A DNA stretch of 64,000 bases from Streptomyces pilosus (GTDB taxonomy: Bacteria > Actinomycetota > Actinomycetes > Streptomycetales > Streptomycetaceae), in assembly GCF_014649835.1 (NCBI RefSeq), contig NZ_BMTU01000001.1, positions 310,001 through 374,000 of the forward strand, given 5' to 3'. The position numbers were made by a program, and so were the translations under genes. The first letter of the stretch is position 1, and the number at the start of each line of letters is the position of its first letter. Below are positions 29,828 through 38,756 of the stretch, piece after piece. The notes beneath the pieces are model-generated. The model was not told the DNA's origin. It made no database searches and was given only the letters and a program-made list of their open reading frames with translations.

Positions 29828-30370
29828 ATGACGACTTCCGCATCGGTTCCCGCAGGCTCCGCGAACGCCACTCCCGGCACGGTCACCGACCGCCTGGTCA
29901 AAGCCAACGAGCGGTACGCGGCCGCCTTCACCGACCCCGGCATGGACGCCCGCCCGGTCCTGCACGTGGCCGTGGTCGCCTGCATGGACGCACGCCTGGA
30001 CCTCCACGACGCGCTGGGCCTCTCGCTCGGCGACTGCCACACCATCCGCAACGCGGGCGGCGTCGTCACCGACGACGTGATCCGCTCGCTGACCATCAGC
30101 CAGCGGGCGCTCGGCACCCGCAGCGTCGTCCTCATCCACCACACCAACTGCGGTCTGGAGTCCCTCACCGAGGAGTTCCGGCACGACCTGGAGATGGAGG
30201 TGGGCCAGCGCCCCGCCTGGGCCGTGGAGGCCTTCCGGGACGTCGACCAGGACGTGCGCCAGTCGATGCAGCGGGTGCGCACCTCCCCGTTCCTGCTGCA
30301 CACCGACGACGTGCGCGGATTCGTCTTCGACGTGAAGTCGGGCCTGCTGCGCGAGGTCGACCCGGCCTGA
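29828..30370 (+). CDS. Beta-carbonic anhydrase-like protein
   Basis: A 180-residue protein of the short beta-class. Zinc ligands are Cys52, His105 and Cys108, and the Asp54-Arg56 dyad (CMDARLD) is intact. It should interconvert carbon dioxide and bicarbonate in the cytoplasm. The short actinobacterial members differ from plant-type enzymes and activity of this subgroup is not well tested. An in-frame ATG six bases upstream (29822) is an alternative start. It stands between two larger operons. Confidence 0.82.
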   Translation: MTTSASVPAGSANATPGTVTDRLVKANERYAAAFTDPGMDARPVLHVAVVACMDARLDLHDALGLSLGDCHTIRNAGGVVTDDVIRSLTISQRALGTRSVVLIHHTNCGLESLTEEFRHDLEMEVGQRPAWAVEAFRDVDQDVRQSMQRVRTSPFLLHTDDVRGFVFDVKSGLLREVDPA

Positions 30371-30426
30371 CCTGGCCGCCCGCCCCGGAGCCGAGCTGAG
30401 TTCCGGAGCCGCTTCCGGCCGTAAGA

Positions 30427-30525
30427 CCTGACATATCGCTGTCAGTTGTCCACAGGCGAGTGACACGAATCGGTAACGGCGGCAAGAATGCGGGAGTGGT
30501 GTCACGCGGAACTTTTCCCGCGTGA
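30427..30525. repeat. Two inverted repeats upstream of moxR
   Basis: CTGACA (30428-30433) pairs with TGTCAG (30440-30445), and TCACGCG (30502-30508) pairs with CGCGTGA (30519-30525), the latter with a further GGAA/TTCC match inside. Both lie in the 262-base gap before the moxR operon and could be operators or leader hairpins. Confidence 0.35.
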
Positions 30526-30632
30526 TGTCCGTGATTCGGGGTGGGCCGGTCCGCACAGCAAGGCGTCGGCCCGGAACATTTGGGGTGACCCCGCTCCTCG
30601 TCGGAGCGTGGGGAAAGGCCGAGGAGGGCCGG

Positions 30633-31670
30633 GTGACGACCTATGACGATCGAGCGAGCCTCACTGATCTGACCGCCGTGGTGGAACGCGTGCGGAGTTC
30701 GGTGGAAGGCGTGATCGAGGGAAAGCCCGAGGTCGTACGGCTCTCGCTGACCGTACTGCTCGCCGAGGGACATCTGCTCATCGAGGATGTCCCGGGAGTC
30801 GGCAAGACGATGCTGGCCAAGGCACTGGCACGGTCGATCGACTGTTCGGTCCGGCGGATCCAGTTCACGCCGGACCTGCTGCCCTCGGACATCACGGGTG
30901 TGTCCATCTGGGACCAGCAGCGCCGTGACTTCGAGTTCAAGCCGGGAGCCATCTTCGCGCAGGTGGTGATCGGCGACGAGATCAACCGCGCGTCGCCGAA
31001 GACGCAGTCCGCGCTGCTGGAGTCGATGGAGGAGCGCCAGGTCACCATCGACGGCAAGACCTACGAGCTGCCCAGCCCGTTCATGGTGGTGGCGACGCAG
31101 AACCCGGTCGAGATGGAGGGCACCTACCCGCTGCCGGAGGCCCAGCGGGACCGCTTCATGGCCCGCGTGTCGGTCGGTTACCCGAGCGCGGAGGCCGAGT
31201 TGCAGATGCTGGACGTGCACGGCGGTGTCTCCCCGCTGGAGGACCTCCAGCCGGTGGCGCACGCGCACGAGATCGTGAAGCTGGTCGAGGCGGTGCGCGG
31301 CGTGCACGTGTCCGAGCCGGTCCGGCGGTACACCGTGGACCTGGTCGCCGCCACGCGCTCGCACCCCGACCTCAGACTCGGCGCCTCGCCGCGCGCGACG
31401 CTGCACCTGCTGCGCGCGGCGAAGGCGTCGGCCGCTCTCAGCGGCCGGGAGTACGCGCTGCCGGACGACGTGCAGGCGCTCGCGGTCGCGGTGCTCGCCC
31501 ACCGGCTGCTGCCCACCGCGCAGGCCCAGCTCAACCGCCGCACCGCCGAGCAGGTGGTGCAGGAGATCGTGCAGCGCACGCCGGTGCCCGCGGCGGCCGG
31601 CCGGCCGAACGGGTTCGGTCTGGGCCGCGGCGGCCCGGGCTACGGCCAGCAGCCGCCCCGGAGGCTGTGA
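30633..31670 (+). CDS. MoxR family AAA+ ATPase
   Basis: A 345-residue AAA+ chaperone-like ATPase. Walker A is EDVPGVGKTMLAKALA, Walker B VVIGDEINRASPKTQSALLESMEE, with sensor 1 VVATQNPVEMEGTYPLPEAQRDRF. MoxR proteins act with von Willebrand or DUF58 partners to mature other proteins. The GTG at 30633 has a strong GGAGGG site; the frame extends to 30522 without family resemblance. It is the first gene of a three-gene operon and its TGA overlaps the next ATG by one base. Confidence 0.92.
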   Translation: MTTYDDRASLTDLTAVVERVRSSVEGVIEGKPEVVRLSLTVLLAEGHLLIEDVPGVGKTMLAKALARSIDCSVRRIQFTPDLLPSDITGVSIWDQQRRDFEFKPGAIFAQVVIGDEINRASPKTQSALLESMEERQVTIDGKTYELPSPFMVVATQNPVEMEGTYPLPEAQRDRFMARVSVGYPSAEAELQMLDVHGGVSPLEDLQPVAHAHEIVKLVEAVRGVHVSEPVRRYTVDLVAATRSHPDLRLGASPRATLHLLRAAKASAALSGREYALPDDVQALAVAVLAHRLLPTAQAQLNRRTAEQVVQEIVQRTPVPAAAGRPNGFGLGRGGPGYGQQPPRRL

Positions 31671-33031
31671 TGACCGACCCCGGCGCGGTCCACGCCGAGG
31701 GCGACAGGGGCGACCGCAGCGGTGTCAGGACCGCCCTGGCGGGGCTCACCACCCGCGGGCGCTCCTTCCTGGCCGCCGGCGTGGCCGCCGCGATCTGCGC
31801 GTACGTGCTCGGGCAGAGCGATCTGCTGCGGGTCGGACTGCTGCTGGCGGTCCTTCCACTGGTGTGCGCGGGCGTGCTGTACCGCACCCGCTACCGGGTC
31901 GCCGGCAGCCGCCGGCTCGCCCCGGGGCGGGTGCCCGCCGGCTCCGAGTCACGGGTGCACCTGCGGATGGACAACGTCTCGCGGCTGCCCACAGGGCTGC
32001 TGATGCTCCAGGACCGGGTGCCCTACGTGCTCGGTCCGCGCCCGCGGTTCGTGCTGGACCGGGTGGAGGCGGGCGGGCGCCGCGAGGTGTCCTACCGGGT
32101 CCGCTCCGACCTGCGCGGCCGCTATCCGCTGGGCCCGCTGCAGCTGCGGCTGTCCGACCCGTTCGGGATGTGCGAGCTGACCCGGTCCTTCTCGACGTAC
32201 GACACGCTGACGGTGATCCCGCGGGTGGAGCCGCTGCCGCCGGTGCGGCTGAGCGGCGAGGCGAAGGGGTACGGCGACGGGCGGCAGCGCTCGCTGGCCC
32301 TGGCCGGCGAGGACGACGTGATCCCGCGCGGCTACCGCTACGGCGACGATCTGCGCCGGGTGCACTGGCGCTCCACCGCCCGCTACGGCGAGCTGATGGT
32401 GCGCCGCGAGGAGCAGCCGCAGCGCGCCCGGTGCACGGTGCTGCTGGACACCCGGGCGGTGGCCTACGAGGGGGCGGGGCCGGACTCGGCGTTCGAATGG
32501 GCGGTGTCCGGGGCGGCCTCGGTGCTGGTGCACATGCTGGAGCGGGGCTTCTCGGTGCGGCTGCTGACCGACACCGGCAGTTCGGTGCCGGGTGAGGGGT
32601 CCGACGGTTTCGCGGGGGCGAACCAGGAGTCGGCGGACGCGGCCGGGATGATGATGGACACCCTCGCCGTGGTGGACCACTCCGACGAGGAGGGGCTCTC
32701 GCGGGCCTACGACGTGCTGCGCGGCGGCGGCGAGGGACTGCTCGTGGCCTTCCTCGGCGACCTCGACGAGGAGCAGGCTGCGGTGCTGGCCCGGATGCGG
32801 CACCGCAGCGGTGGCGCCCTGGCGTTCGTCCTGGACAGTGAGACCTGGCTGCGGGAGCCGGCCGGTGTGCCCGGTCCGTCGCACGGGGACGAGGAGCGGC
32901 TGCGGATGCTGCGCGAGGCGGGCTGGACCGCCCTGGGGGTGCCGAGGGGCGCCTCGCTGGACGAGCTGTGGCGGCAGGCGGACCGCGAGCGGTCGGGCCT
33001 GGCCGCGGCGAGCGGTGGGGAGGGACCGTGA
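31670..33031 (+). CDS. DUF58 domain protein
   Basis: A 453-residue protein with two hydrophobic segments near the N-terminus (about 30-75) and a DUF58 module with the signature YRYGDDLRRVHWRSTARYGELMVR. The following part resembles a von Willebrand A-like fold (TVLLDTRA). DUF58 proteins are standard partners of MoxR ATPases. The ATG at 31670 has GGAGG six bases upstream; a GTG three bases earlier is possible. It overlaps the transglutaminase gene by four bases. Confidence 0.9.
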   Translation: MTDPGAVHAEGDRGDRSGVRTALAGLTTRGRSFLAAGVAAAICAYVLGQSDLLRVGLLLAVLPLVCAGVLYRTRYRVAGSRRLAPGRVPAGSESRVHLRMDNVSRLPTGLLMLQDRVPYVLGPRPRFVLDRVEAGGRREVSYRVRSDLRGRYPLGPLQLRLSDPFGMCELTRSFSTYDTLTVIPRVEPLPPVRLSGEAKGYGDGRQRSLALAGEDDVIPRGYRYGDDLRRVHWRSTARYGELMVRREEQPQRARCTVLLDTRAVAYEGAGPDSAFEWAVSGAASVLVHMLERGFSVRLLTDTGSSVPGEGSDGFAGANQESADAAGMMMDTLAVVDHSDEEGLSRAYDVLRGGGEGLLVAFLGDLDEEQAAVLARMRHRSGGALAFVLDSETWLREPAGVPGPSHGDEERLRMLREAGWTALGVPRGASLDELWRQADRERSGLAAASGGEGP

Positions 33032-35418
33032 TCAGCGGGCGGGCGAGGCTGGCCATCTGTGCGTGGGCGGCCACACTGATGGCGGCGTGCGCCCTGCTGC
33101 CGCTGGTCGACTCGGCGACCTGGATCGTCCAGTCGGCGCTGCTGCTGGGCGTGCAGTCGGGCGTGGGCGCGGCGACCCGGCGGATACCGCTGCCGCGCCC
33201 GGTGACGGTGGCGGCGCAGGTCCTCGTGACGCTGATGCTGCTGACGCTGTTCTTCGCGCGTGAGCACGCCATCGCCGGGCTGATACCCGGGCCGGAGGCG
33301 TTCCGCTTCTTCGCCGAGCTGCTGGCGCAGGGCGGCGACGACGTCAACCGGTTCGCGATCCCGGCGCCGCTGACCGACGGCATCCGGCTGATGCTGGTCG
33401 GCGGGGTCCTGGTGATCGGCCTGCTGGTGGACACCCTCGCGGTGACCTTCCGCAGCGCGGCCCCGGCCGGGCTGCCGCTGCTCGCCCTGTACTCGGTGGC
33501 CGCGGGTCTGTCCGACAACGGCATCGACTGGTTGTGGTTCCTGCTGGCGGCGTCCGGCTACCTGATGCTGCTGCTCGCCGAGGGGCGGGACCGGCTCTCC
33601 CAGTGGGGGCGGGTGTTCAGCGGCACGGCGCGCGGCCCGGGCCAGGACCAGCCGGGTGCCGTCGCGCCGGTGCGTACCGGGCGGCGGATCGGAGTCCTGG
33701 CGGTGGGCATCGCCCTGGTGGTGCCGCTGGGCCTGCCCGCGATGAACGGCGGCCTGCTGGACCCGGCCGGTTCGGGCATCGGCTCGGGCGGCGGCGGGGG
33801 CGGCACGATCTCCGCGGTGAACCCGCTGGTGTCGCTGCGCGACTCGCTGAACGTGGACGAGGACCGCCAAGTGCTGTCGGTGCGCTCCGAGATGGCGGAC
33901 GTGTCCGACCTGTACCTGCGGATCGTGTCGCTGGACGACTTCGACGGCACCACGTGGAAGCCGTCGAAGCGGTCCATCACCACGGTGCCCGACAACCGGT
34001 TCCCGACCCCGCCCGGCCTCGGCCCCGACATCGTGCGCACCGAGGTCGGGACGACGATCTCCACCGCCGACTGGTACGGCCAGAGCTGGCTGCCGATGCC
34101 GTACCCGCCGAGCGGGGTCAGCATCCGCGGCAAGTGGCGCTACGAGCCCGTCGGCATGACCCTGGTCGGCGACCACGGTCAGGACACCCGCGGTCTCTCG
34201 TACGAGGTGCGCAGTCTCGACGTGCGGCCCACCGCGGAGCAGCTGGCCGCCGCGCCGGAGCCGTCCCCCGCGATGAGGCGCGAGTACACCGAGCTGCCGG
34301 ACTCCCTGCCGGCCCTGGTGGGGCGGACGGCCCGCGACGTGACCGCGGGCGCGGACAGCGCCTACGACCAGGCGGTCAAGCTCCAGGAGTACTTCACGCT
34401 GAACGGCGGGTTCGAGTACGACACCCAGGTCGACGTCGGCAGTGGTTCGGAGGCGATCGCCCGCTTCCTGCGGGACAAGCAGGGCTTCTGCGTGCACTAC
34501 TCCTTCGCCATGGCGTCGATGGCCCGCTCGCTGGGCATACCGGCGCGGGTCGCGGTGGGCTTCGCGCCCGGCACCCCGCAGGCGGACGGCACGATCGCGG
34601 TCGGGCTGCGGGACGCGCACGCCTGGCCGGAGCTGTACTTCGAGGGCATCGGCTGGACCCGCTTCGAGCCGACCCCGACCCGGGGGTCGGCACCGCCGTA
34701 CACCGTGCCGGAGGCGGCCGACAGCTCGGTGCCCGATCCGGCCCGGCCGTCCCAGGCCGCTCCGGAGGAGTCGTCCGCGGCGCCCTCACAGAGCGAGAGC
34801 TGCTCGCCGGAGCGCAGGAGGCTGGACGGGTGCGGCAGCGAGTCGCCGCAGGTGGCGCTGGACTCGGGCGGTGACGGACCGAAGTGGTACGCGCTGCTGC
34901 TGTGGGCGCTGGCCGGTCTCGCCCTCCTGGCGCTGCCGCTGTCGCCGGTGCTGTGGCGGCTGCGCACCCGGGCGGTGCGGCTCGGCGGGCACGGCCGGTC
35001 GGAGGCGGACGCGGCGCCCTACGTGCTCGCCCTGTGGGACGAGCTGACGGACACGGCGTGGGATCACGGGATCCCGCCGGACGAGTCGCTGACCCCGCGC
35101 GGCGCGGCCGCCCGGATCGTGCGGCTGGGGCGGCTCGACCAGGGCGCGGCGGCTTCGGTGCACCGGGTCGCCGACGCGGTGGAGCAGATCCTGTACGCGC
35201 CGCGACCGAGGCCGGTGGCGGGTCTGGCGGACGAGGTGCGCCGGGTGACCGCGGGACTGCGTGAGGGGGCCTCCCGGCGGGAGCGGCTGCGCGCGACCCT
35301 GGCGCCCCGCTCGGTGGTCCGGGTGGTGTGGGCGGCCTCGGCCCGGTGGGCGGACCTCCGGTCCCGTCTGCTCGCCCTCCGCCCGACCTGGCGCCGCCCG
35401 TCCCGCCAGCAGGGCTGA
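33028..35418 (+). CDS. Transglutaminase-like membrane protein (TgpA type)
   Basis: A 796-residue protein with about six transmembrane segments in the first 220 residues (DUF3488 type), an extracytoplasmic transglutaminase-like domain and a further transmembrane segment near residue 625 followed by a DUF4129-like tail. The catalytic Cys is in KQGFCVHYSFAMA and the His in LRDAHAWPELYFEG with the Asp-containing region downstream (GWTRFEPTP). It may crosslink or cleave peptide bonds in the envelope. The GTG start overlaps the DUF58 stop (GTGA), completing a coupled moxR-DUF58-tgpA operon. Confidence 0.88.
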   Translation: MISGRARLAICAWAATLMAACALLPLVDSATWIVQSALLLGVQSGVGAATRRIPLPRPVTVAAQVLVTLMLLTLFFAREHAIAGLIPGPEAFRFFAELLAQGGDDVNRFAIPAPLTDGIRLMLVGGVLVIGLLVDTLAVTFRSAAPAGLPLLALYSVAAGLSDNGIDWLWFLLAASGYLMLLLAEGRDRLSQWGRVFSGTARGPGQDQPGAVAPVRTGRRIGVLAVGIALVVPLGLPAMNGGLLDPAGSGIGSGGGGGGTISAVNPLVSLRDSLNVDEDRQVLSVRSEMADVSDLYLRIVSLDDFDGTTWKPSKRSITTVPDNRFPTPPGLGPDIVRTEVGTTISTADWYGQSWLPMPYPPSGVSIRGKWRYEPVGMTLVGDHGQDTRGLSYEVRSLDVRPTAEQLAAAPEPSPAMRREYTELPDSLPALVGRTARDVTAGADSAYDQAVKLQEYFTLNGGFEYDTQVDVGSGSEAIARFLRDKQGFCVHYSFAMASMARSLGIPARVAVGFAPGTPQADGTIAVGLRDAHAWPELYFEGIGWTRFEPTPTRGSAPPYTVPEAADSSVPDPARPSQAAPEESSAAPSQSESCSPERRRLDGCGSESPQVALDSGGDGPKWYALLLWALAGLALLALPLSPVLWRLRTRAVRLGGHGRSEADAAPYVLALWDELTDTAWDHGIPPDESLTPRGAAARIVRLGRLDQGAAASVHRVADAVEQILYAPRPRPVAGLADEVRRVTAGLREGASRRERLRATLAPRSVVRVVWAASARWADLRSRLLALRPTWRRPSRQQG

Positions 35419-35727
35419 CCCCTCCCCCCGGGCCGGCGGGACGTCTCCGCGGGCCCGGGGGCCGCGTCGATCGCCGCTCCGTGCTGCGCTCCGTGCCCCT
35501 GCGCTCCGTGCCCCTGCGCGCTGGGCCCTTACGCGGGTCGTCGTGCCACGGGGAGGGCGACGGGAGCGGTCCCTCGCGGGCGCGGGGTGCGCACCGGGCC
35601 GGCGATGACGACGTCAGGTGGCCCGGAGGCCCGGCTGCGCAGGTCGCACGCACGCGGACATGGTTCGGGGGGTGACCACCACCTGGTGGTCACCCCCCGA
35701 ACCATGTCCCGATGTGCCGGAAGGCGG
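35419..35727. other. Intergenic region between convergent genes
   Basis: About 310 bases after the transglutaminase gene. Apart from short CTCCGTGCCCCTGCG-type direct repeats near 35479-35520 and the long hairpin at 35656-35709, nothing was recognised. Confidence 0.5.
35656..35709. terminator. 25-bp perfect hairpin, bidirectional terminator
   Basis: Positions 35656-35680 and 35685-35709 are exact reverse complements around the loop ACCT. It lies 18 bases beyond the stop of the leftward DUF3040 gene and about 240 bases after the rightward transglutaminase gene, so it can serve both. It is the longest perfect hairpin noticed in the window. Confidence 0.75.
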
Positions 35728-36132
35728 TCAGCGCCCGCCCTGCTCGTCCCGGCGCCGCTGCCACCGCTCTTCGATGCGGTTCATCATGGAGCGACGCTGT
35801 CTCCCCTGACGCCCCGCCTGCGGGGTGGCACCGGTGCCGGCGCCCACCTGCTCGCCCGGCTTGGGGGCCTTGCGCCAGCCGGTCACCGCGAGTACCGCGC
35901 AGCCCAGCATGACGAGGAATCCCACGACACTGAGCCAGACCTGCTGGGCGACCATACCGGCCATGAGGAGCGCAATACCAACGAGGAAGCCGGCGACCGC
36001 CTGGTAGACCCGTCGCCGGGTGTACGTACGCAGTCCGCTTCCCTCGAGCGCCGTCGCGAACTTGGGATCTTCGGCGTACAGCGCTCGCTCCATTTGCTCG
36101 AGCATGCGCTGCTCGTGCTCCGAGAGCGGCAC
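35728..36132 (-). CDS. DUF3040 small membrane protein
   Basis: A 134-residue protein with the DUF3040 start MPLSEHEQRMLEQMERALYAEDPKFATAL, two adjacent transmembrane segments (about 46-85) and a basic, Gln/Arg-rich tail. The family is widespread in actinobacteria and of unknown function. A GTG start follows GAGGAGG. Confidence 0.85.
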   Translation of the reverse strand: MPLSEHEQRMLEQMERALYAEDPKFATALEGSGLRTYTRRRVYQAVAGFLVGIALLMAGMVAQQVWLSVVGFLVMLGCAVLAVTGWRKAPKPGEQVGAGTGATPQAGRQGRQRRSMMNRIEERWQRRRDEQGGR

Positions 36133-36385
36133 GGAGTCCTCCTCATCGTGCAGTCGCCGGGGCGACCCGGGGGGTCCCTTCAGGATAGGCAGGGAATCGC
36201 CCCCGTGAAACCCGCCCCTCTACGCCAATTGGCCAACCGGTATCCACCATCACGTCCCGGCCCACTGAGGCTTCTCATTCCCCAACGGCCGACCCGTCAT
36301 GCCGGGCGGTCTCCCTCGATCATACGGCTCCCCGCCGCCATTCGGGGGGCCTGTGGCGCACTCCATGCACGGCGGGGCCGCCGGA

Positions 36386-36407
36386 CGCGCCGCTGATCAG
36401 CGGCGCG
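36386..36407. repeat. 22-bp perfect palindrome, possible terminator of the methyltransferase gene
   Basis: Positions 36386-36396 are the exact reverse complement of 36397-36407, centred on TGATCA. As RNA it gives an 8-bp GC stem with the loop UGAUCA. It lies 14 bases beyond the methyltransferase stop, in the 288-base gap before DUF3040, where no other feature was seen. Confidence 0.5.
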
Positions 36408-36420
36408 CCCCGGTCGTGTC

Positions 36421-37191
36421 TCAGGCCCCCCGGGCCCCTTCCGTCTCACCGAGCACGTGGAGCTGGGTGGCCACGGAGTGGAAGGCCGCGAGCTCGGCCG
36501 CCGCGGCCTCCAGCTTCAGCAGAGCGTCCAGGGCGCCCGGCTCGGTGTCCACGAGCACGCCGGGGACGAGGTCGGCGAAGACCCGTACGCCGTGTACGGC
36601 GCCGATCCGCAGGCCCGCGCCCTCCACCAGGGCGGTGAGCTGTTCGGCGGTGAAGCGGCGCGGCATGGGGTCACCGGTGCCCCATCGGCCGTTCGGGTCG
36701 TCGAGGGCCTGCCTGGCCTCCGTGAAGTGACCGGCGAGGGCGCGGGCGAGGACCGCGCCGCCGAGTCCCGAGGCGAGGAGGCTGAGGACGCCCTCGGGGC
36801 GCAGCGCGGCCACCGCGTTGCGCACGCCTTCGGCCGGGTCGTCGACGTACTCCAGGACGCCGTGGCAGAGCACGACGTCGTAGCCGCCGCGCTCGGCCAC
36901 GTCGAAGAGGCCGTGGGCGTCGCCCTGGACGCCCCGCACCCGGTCGGCGACACCGTCCTCGGCCGCGCGGCGCTCCAGGGCGAACAGGGCGTTCGGGCTG
37001 GGGTCGACGACGGTCACCCGGTGGCCGAGGCGGGCGAGGGGCACGGCGAAGTTGCCGCTGCCGCCGCCGGTGTCGAGGACGTCGAGCGCCTGTCGTCCTG
37101 TCGCCTTGACCCGGCGTTCCAGGGCGTCCTGGAGGACTTCCCAGACCACGGCGGTACGGAGAGCGGCGCGGGGTCGCATCGGGTCCGACAC
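36421..37191 (-). CDS. Class I SAM-dependent methyltransferase
   Basis: A 256-residue methyltransferase. The SAM loop is LDVLDTGGGSGNFAVPLARLG, followed by VDPSPNALFALERRA and VLCHGVLEYVDDP. The closest recognised resemblance is to UbiE/Met-like small-molecule methyltransferases such as SmtA/CmoM. Substrate unknown. It is leftward, 75 bases from the HEPN-like gene, and may share a transcript with it. Confidence 0.82.
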   Translation of the reverse strand: MSDPMRPRAALRTAVVWEVLQDALERRVKATGRQALDVLDTGGGSGNFAVPLARLGHRVTVVDPSPNALFALERRAAEDGVADRVRGVQGDAHGLFDVAERGGYDVVLCHGVLEYVDDPAEGVRNAVAALRPEGVLSLLASGLGGAVLARALAGHFTEARQALDDPNGRWGTGDPMPRRFTAEQLTALVEGAGLRIGAVHGVRVFADLVPGVLVDTEPGALDALLKLEAAAAELAAFHSVATQLHVLGETEGARGA

Positions 37192-37266
37192 GGTAGTGAC
37201 TCCTCGGCGGGGCCCCGCCGGGGTCTTCGGCGGGGCGGTCGGGCTGGGGGTGCTGTGCCGTCCACC

Positions 37267-37824
37267 CTATGGCCTGCGGCGCGGGCGCCGGTCACCCGGA
37301 GGCTCGCTGCCGCCGTCGGCCCGCGGCGGGGGCAGGACCGGCTGGAGGACCAGCATGCGTTCGACCAGACGGAGGAACATCGTCACGTCGCGTATCAGGT
37401 CGTCGGCGTCGCGGGCGGTCGCCGCGCCCTGGACGCCCGCCTCGGCCAGGGCGCGGCGGCGGGCGCCGGCGGCGAACAGCGCGCTCCATTCGGCGAGCTC
37501 GGGCGCTATCTCGGGGAGGACGTCCCAGGCGCTGCGGATCTTGGCCCGGGCCCTGGAGGAGCTCTCGGGCCGGCCGCGGGCGGCGAGCACGGCGGCGGCG
37601 GTGCGCAGGGCGGCCAGGTGGGCCGTCGCGTAGCGCTCGTTCGGTGTCTCGAGGGCGGTGGTCTCGTCGAGGCCGGCGCGGGCCTGGGCGAGCAGGTCGA
37701 GGGCGGCGGGCGGGGCGGCGGCGCGGCGCAGCACCGGGTGGACGTCGCTCGCGGGGCCGTTCAGTGAGGGTGCAGGGCCGGCTGTGCGGCGCCGACGGGC
37801 GGCGGCTGCGGACGAGTTGGCCAT
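37267..37824 (-). CDS. HEPN-like protein of the actinobacterial SAV_6107 family
   Basis: A 185-residue mainly helical protein. Basic ends (ARRRR near residue 10, DRRPRRRP at the C-terminus) flank a four-helix core with LDLLAQARAGLDETTALETPNERYATAHLAALRTAAA. From memory this is the family named after S. avermitilis SAV_6107 and classed as HEPN. The HEPN RNase motif RxxxxH is not obvious, so nuclease activity is not claimed. It is divergent from the ABC/Pip operon, 179 bases away. Confidence 0.65.
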   Translation of the reverse strand: MANSSAAAARRRRTAGPAPSLNGPASDVHPVLRRAAAPPAALDLLAQARAGLDETTALETPNERYATAHLAALRTAAAVLAARGRPESSSRARAKIRSAWDVLPEIAPELAEWSALFAAGARRRALAEAGVQGAATARDADDLIRDVTMFLRLVERMLVLQPVLPPPRADGGSEPPGDRRPRRRP

Positions 37825-37954
37825 GACGAACCTCCTGTCGTCTTCGTGACGGCGCGCCCCGAGACGGGGTGCCGTATGTGCACATCGTGAGGTATGCCAC
37901 TGACAATCCGTTCTGACCTGCGCTTTTGCCTCGCTCGGACGTTCGGGCTAGTTT

Positions 37955-37976
37955 TTGCACTGACCAGTCAGTTCAA
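37955..37976. promoter_or_regulatory. TetR-type operator overlapping the ABC/Pip operon promoter
   Basis: TTGCACTGAC and GTCAGTTCAA flank the central CA and match in nine of ten positions as an inverted repeat. The left end TTGCAC can serve as a -35 element, with a weak -10 17 bases on (37978-37983). The start of the first operon gene is at 38004. It is the natural target for the TetR regulator encoded at 40848-41477. Confidence 0.6.
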
Positions 37977-38003
37977 GTTAGTCGGTTCGACGGAGGGGGG
38001 ACT

Positions 38004-38756
38004 GTGGACGACGGATTCGCCGTCACGGCCCACGACTTCGGCCTGAAGGGCTCGAAGGGCTGGGTGTTCCGCGGCATCTCGGCCGAGGCGGAGCCCGGAT
38101 CGCTGATCGCGGTGGAGGGGCCGTCCGGTTCGGGCCGCACCTGCCTGCTGCTCGCGCTCACCGGGCGGATGCGGCCCACGGAGGGGGCGGCCGCCGTCGG
38201 CGGTCTGGAACTGCCCAGGCGGATGGCCGCCGTGCGCCGCCGCAGCGCCCTCGCGCACGTCGCCGGGGTGACCGATCTCGACCCGGCCTTCACCACCGGG
38301 GAGCACCTGCGTGAACAGGCGCTGCTGCAACGCCGGTTCGGCGGCCCGTTCGCCGGGTTCCCGCTCCGTGCGCGCGGTGGGCGCGCGCGATGGGAGAGGG
38401 ATCGCATGGACACCGCCCTGGCCGCGGCCGGCCTGGACCTCGGGGCCCTGCCCAAGGGCCCGCGGACGGCCGTACGGGACCTGGAGCGGACGGAGGCACT
38501 GCGGCTGTCGCTCGCGCTGGCACTGCTGGGGCGTCCCCGGCTGCTCGGCGTGGACGACACGGACCTGAAGCTCTCCTCCGCCGAACGGGAGGAGATATGG
38601 AACCTGTTGAGGTCCGTCGCCGGCACCGGCACCACCGTGCTGGCCGTGTGCAGCGAGGCACCGGACGACGCGGTCGTCGTCCGCACCGCGGCAGGCCCGC
38701 TCGACGGGACGAAGGAGGTGGCGGCCGATGCGCTCGCCGAAACTGGCCGCCCTTGA
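38004..38756 (+). CDS. Degenerate ABC transporter ATP-binding protein
   Basis: A 250-residue protein with an ABC ATPase fold in which all three catalytic motifs are altered. Walker A reads GPSGSGRT (39-46) with Arg45 in place of the Lys. The LSGGQ signature region reads VRDLERTEALRL. Walker B ends LLGVDDTD with Asp where the catalytic Glu is expected. It probably binds nucleotide weakly or acts as a structural partner. The GTG at 38004 follows GGAGGGGGG. It overlaps the next gene by 29 bases, so the two are cotranslated. Confidence 0.8.
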   Translation: MDDGFAVTAHDFGLKGSKGWVFRGISAEAEPGSLIAVEGPSGSGRTCLLLALTGRMRPTEGAAAVGGLELPRRMAAVRRRSALAHVAGVTDLDPAFTTGEHLREQALLQRRFGGPFAGFPLRARGGRARWERDRMDTALAAAGLDLGALPKGPRTAVRDLERTEALRLSLALALLGRPRLLGVDDTDLKLSSAEREEIWNLLRSVAGTGTTVLAVCSEAPDDAVVVRTAAGPLDGTKEVAADALAETGRP

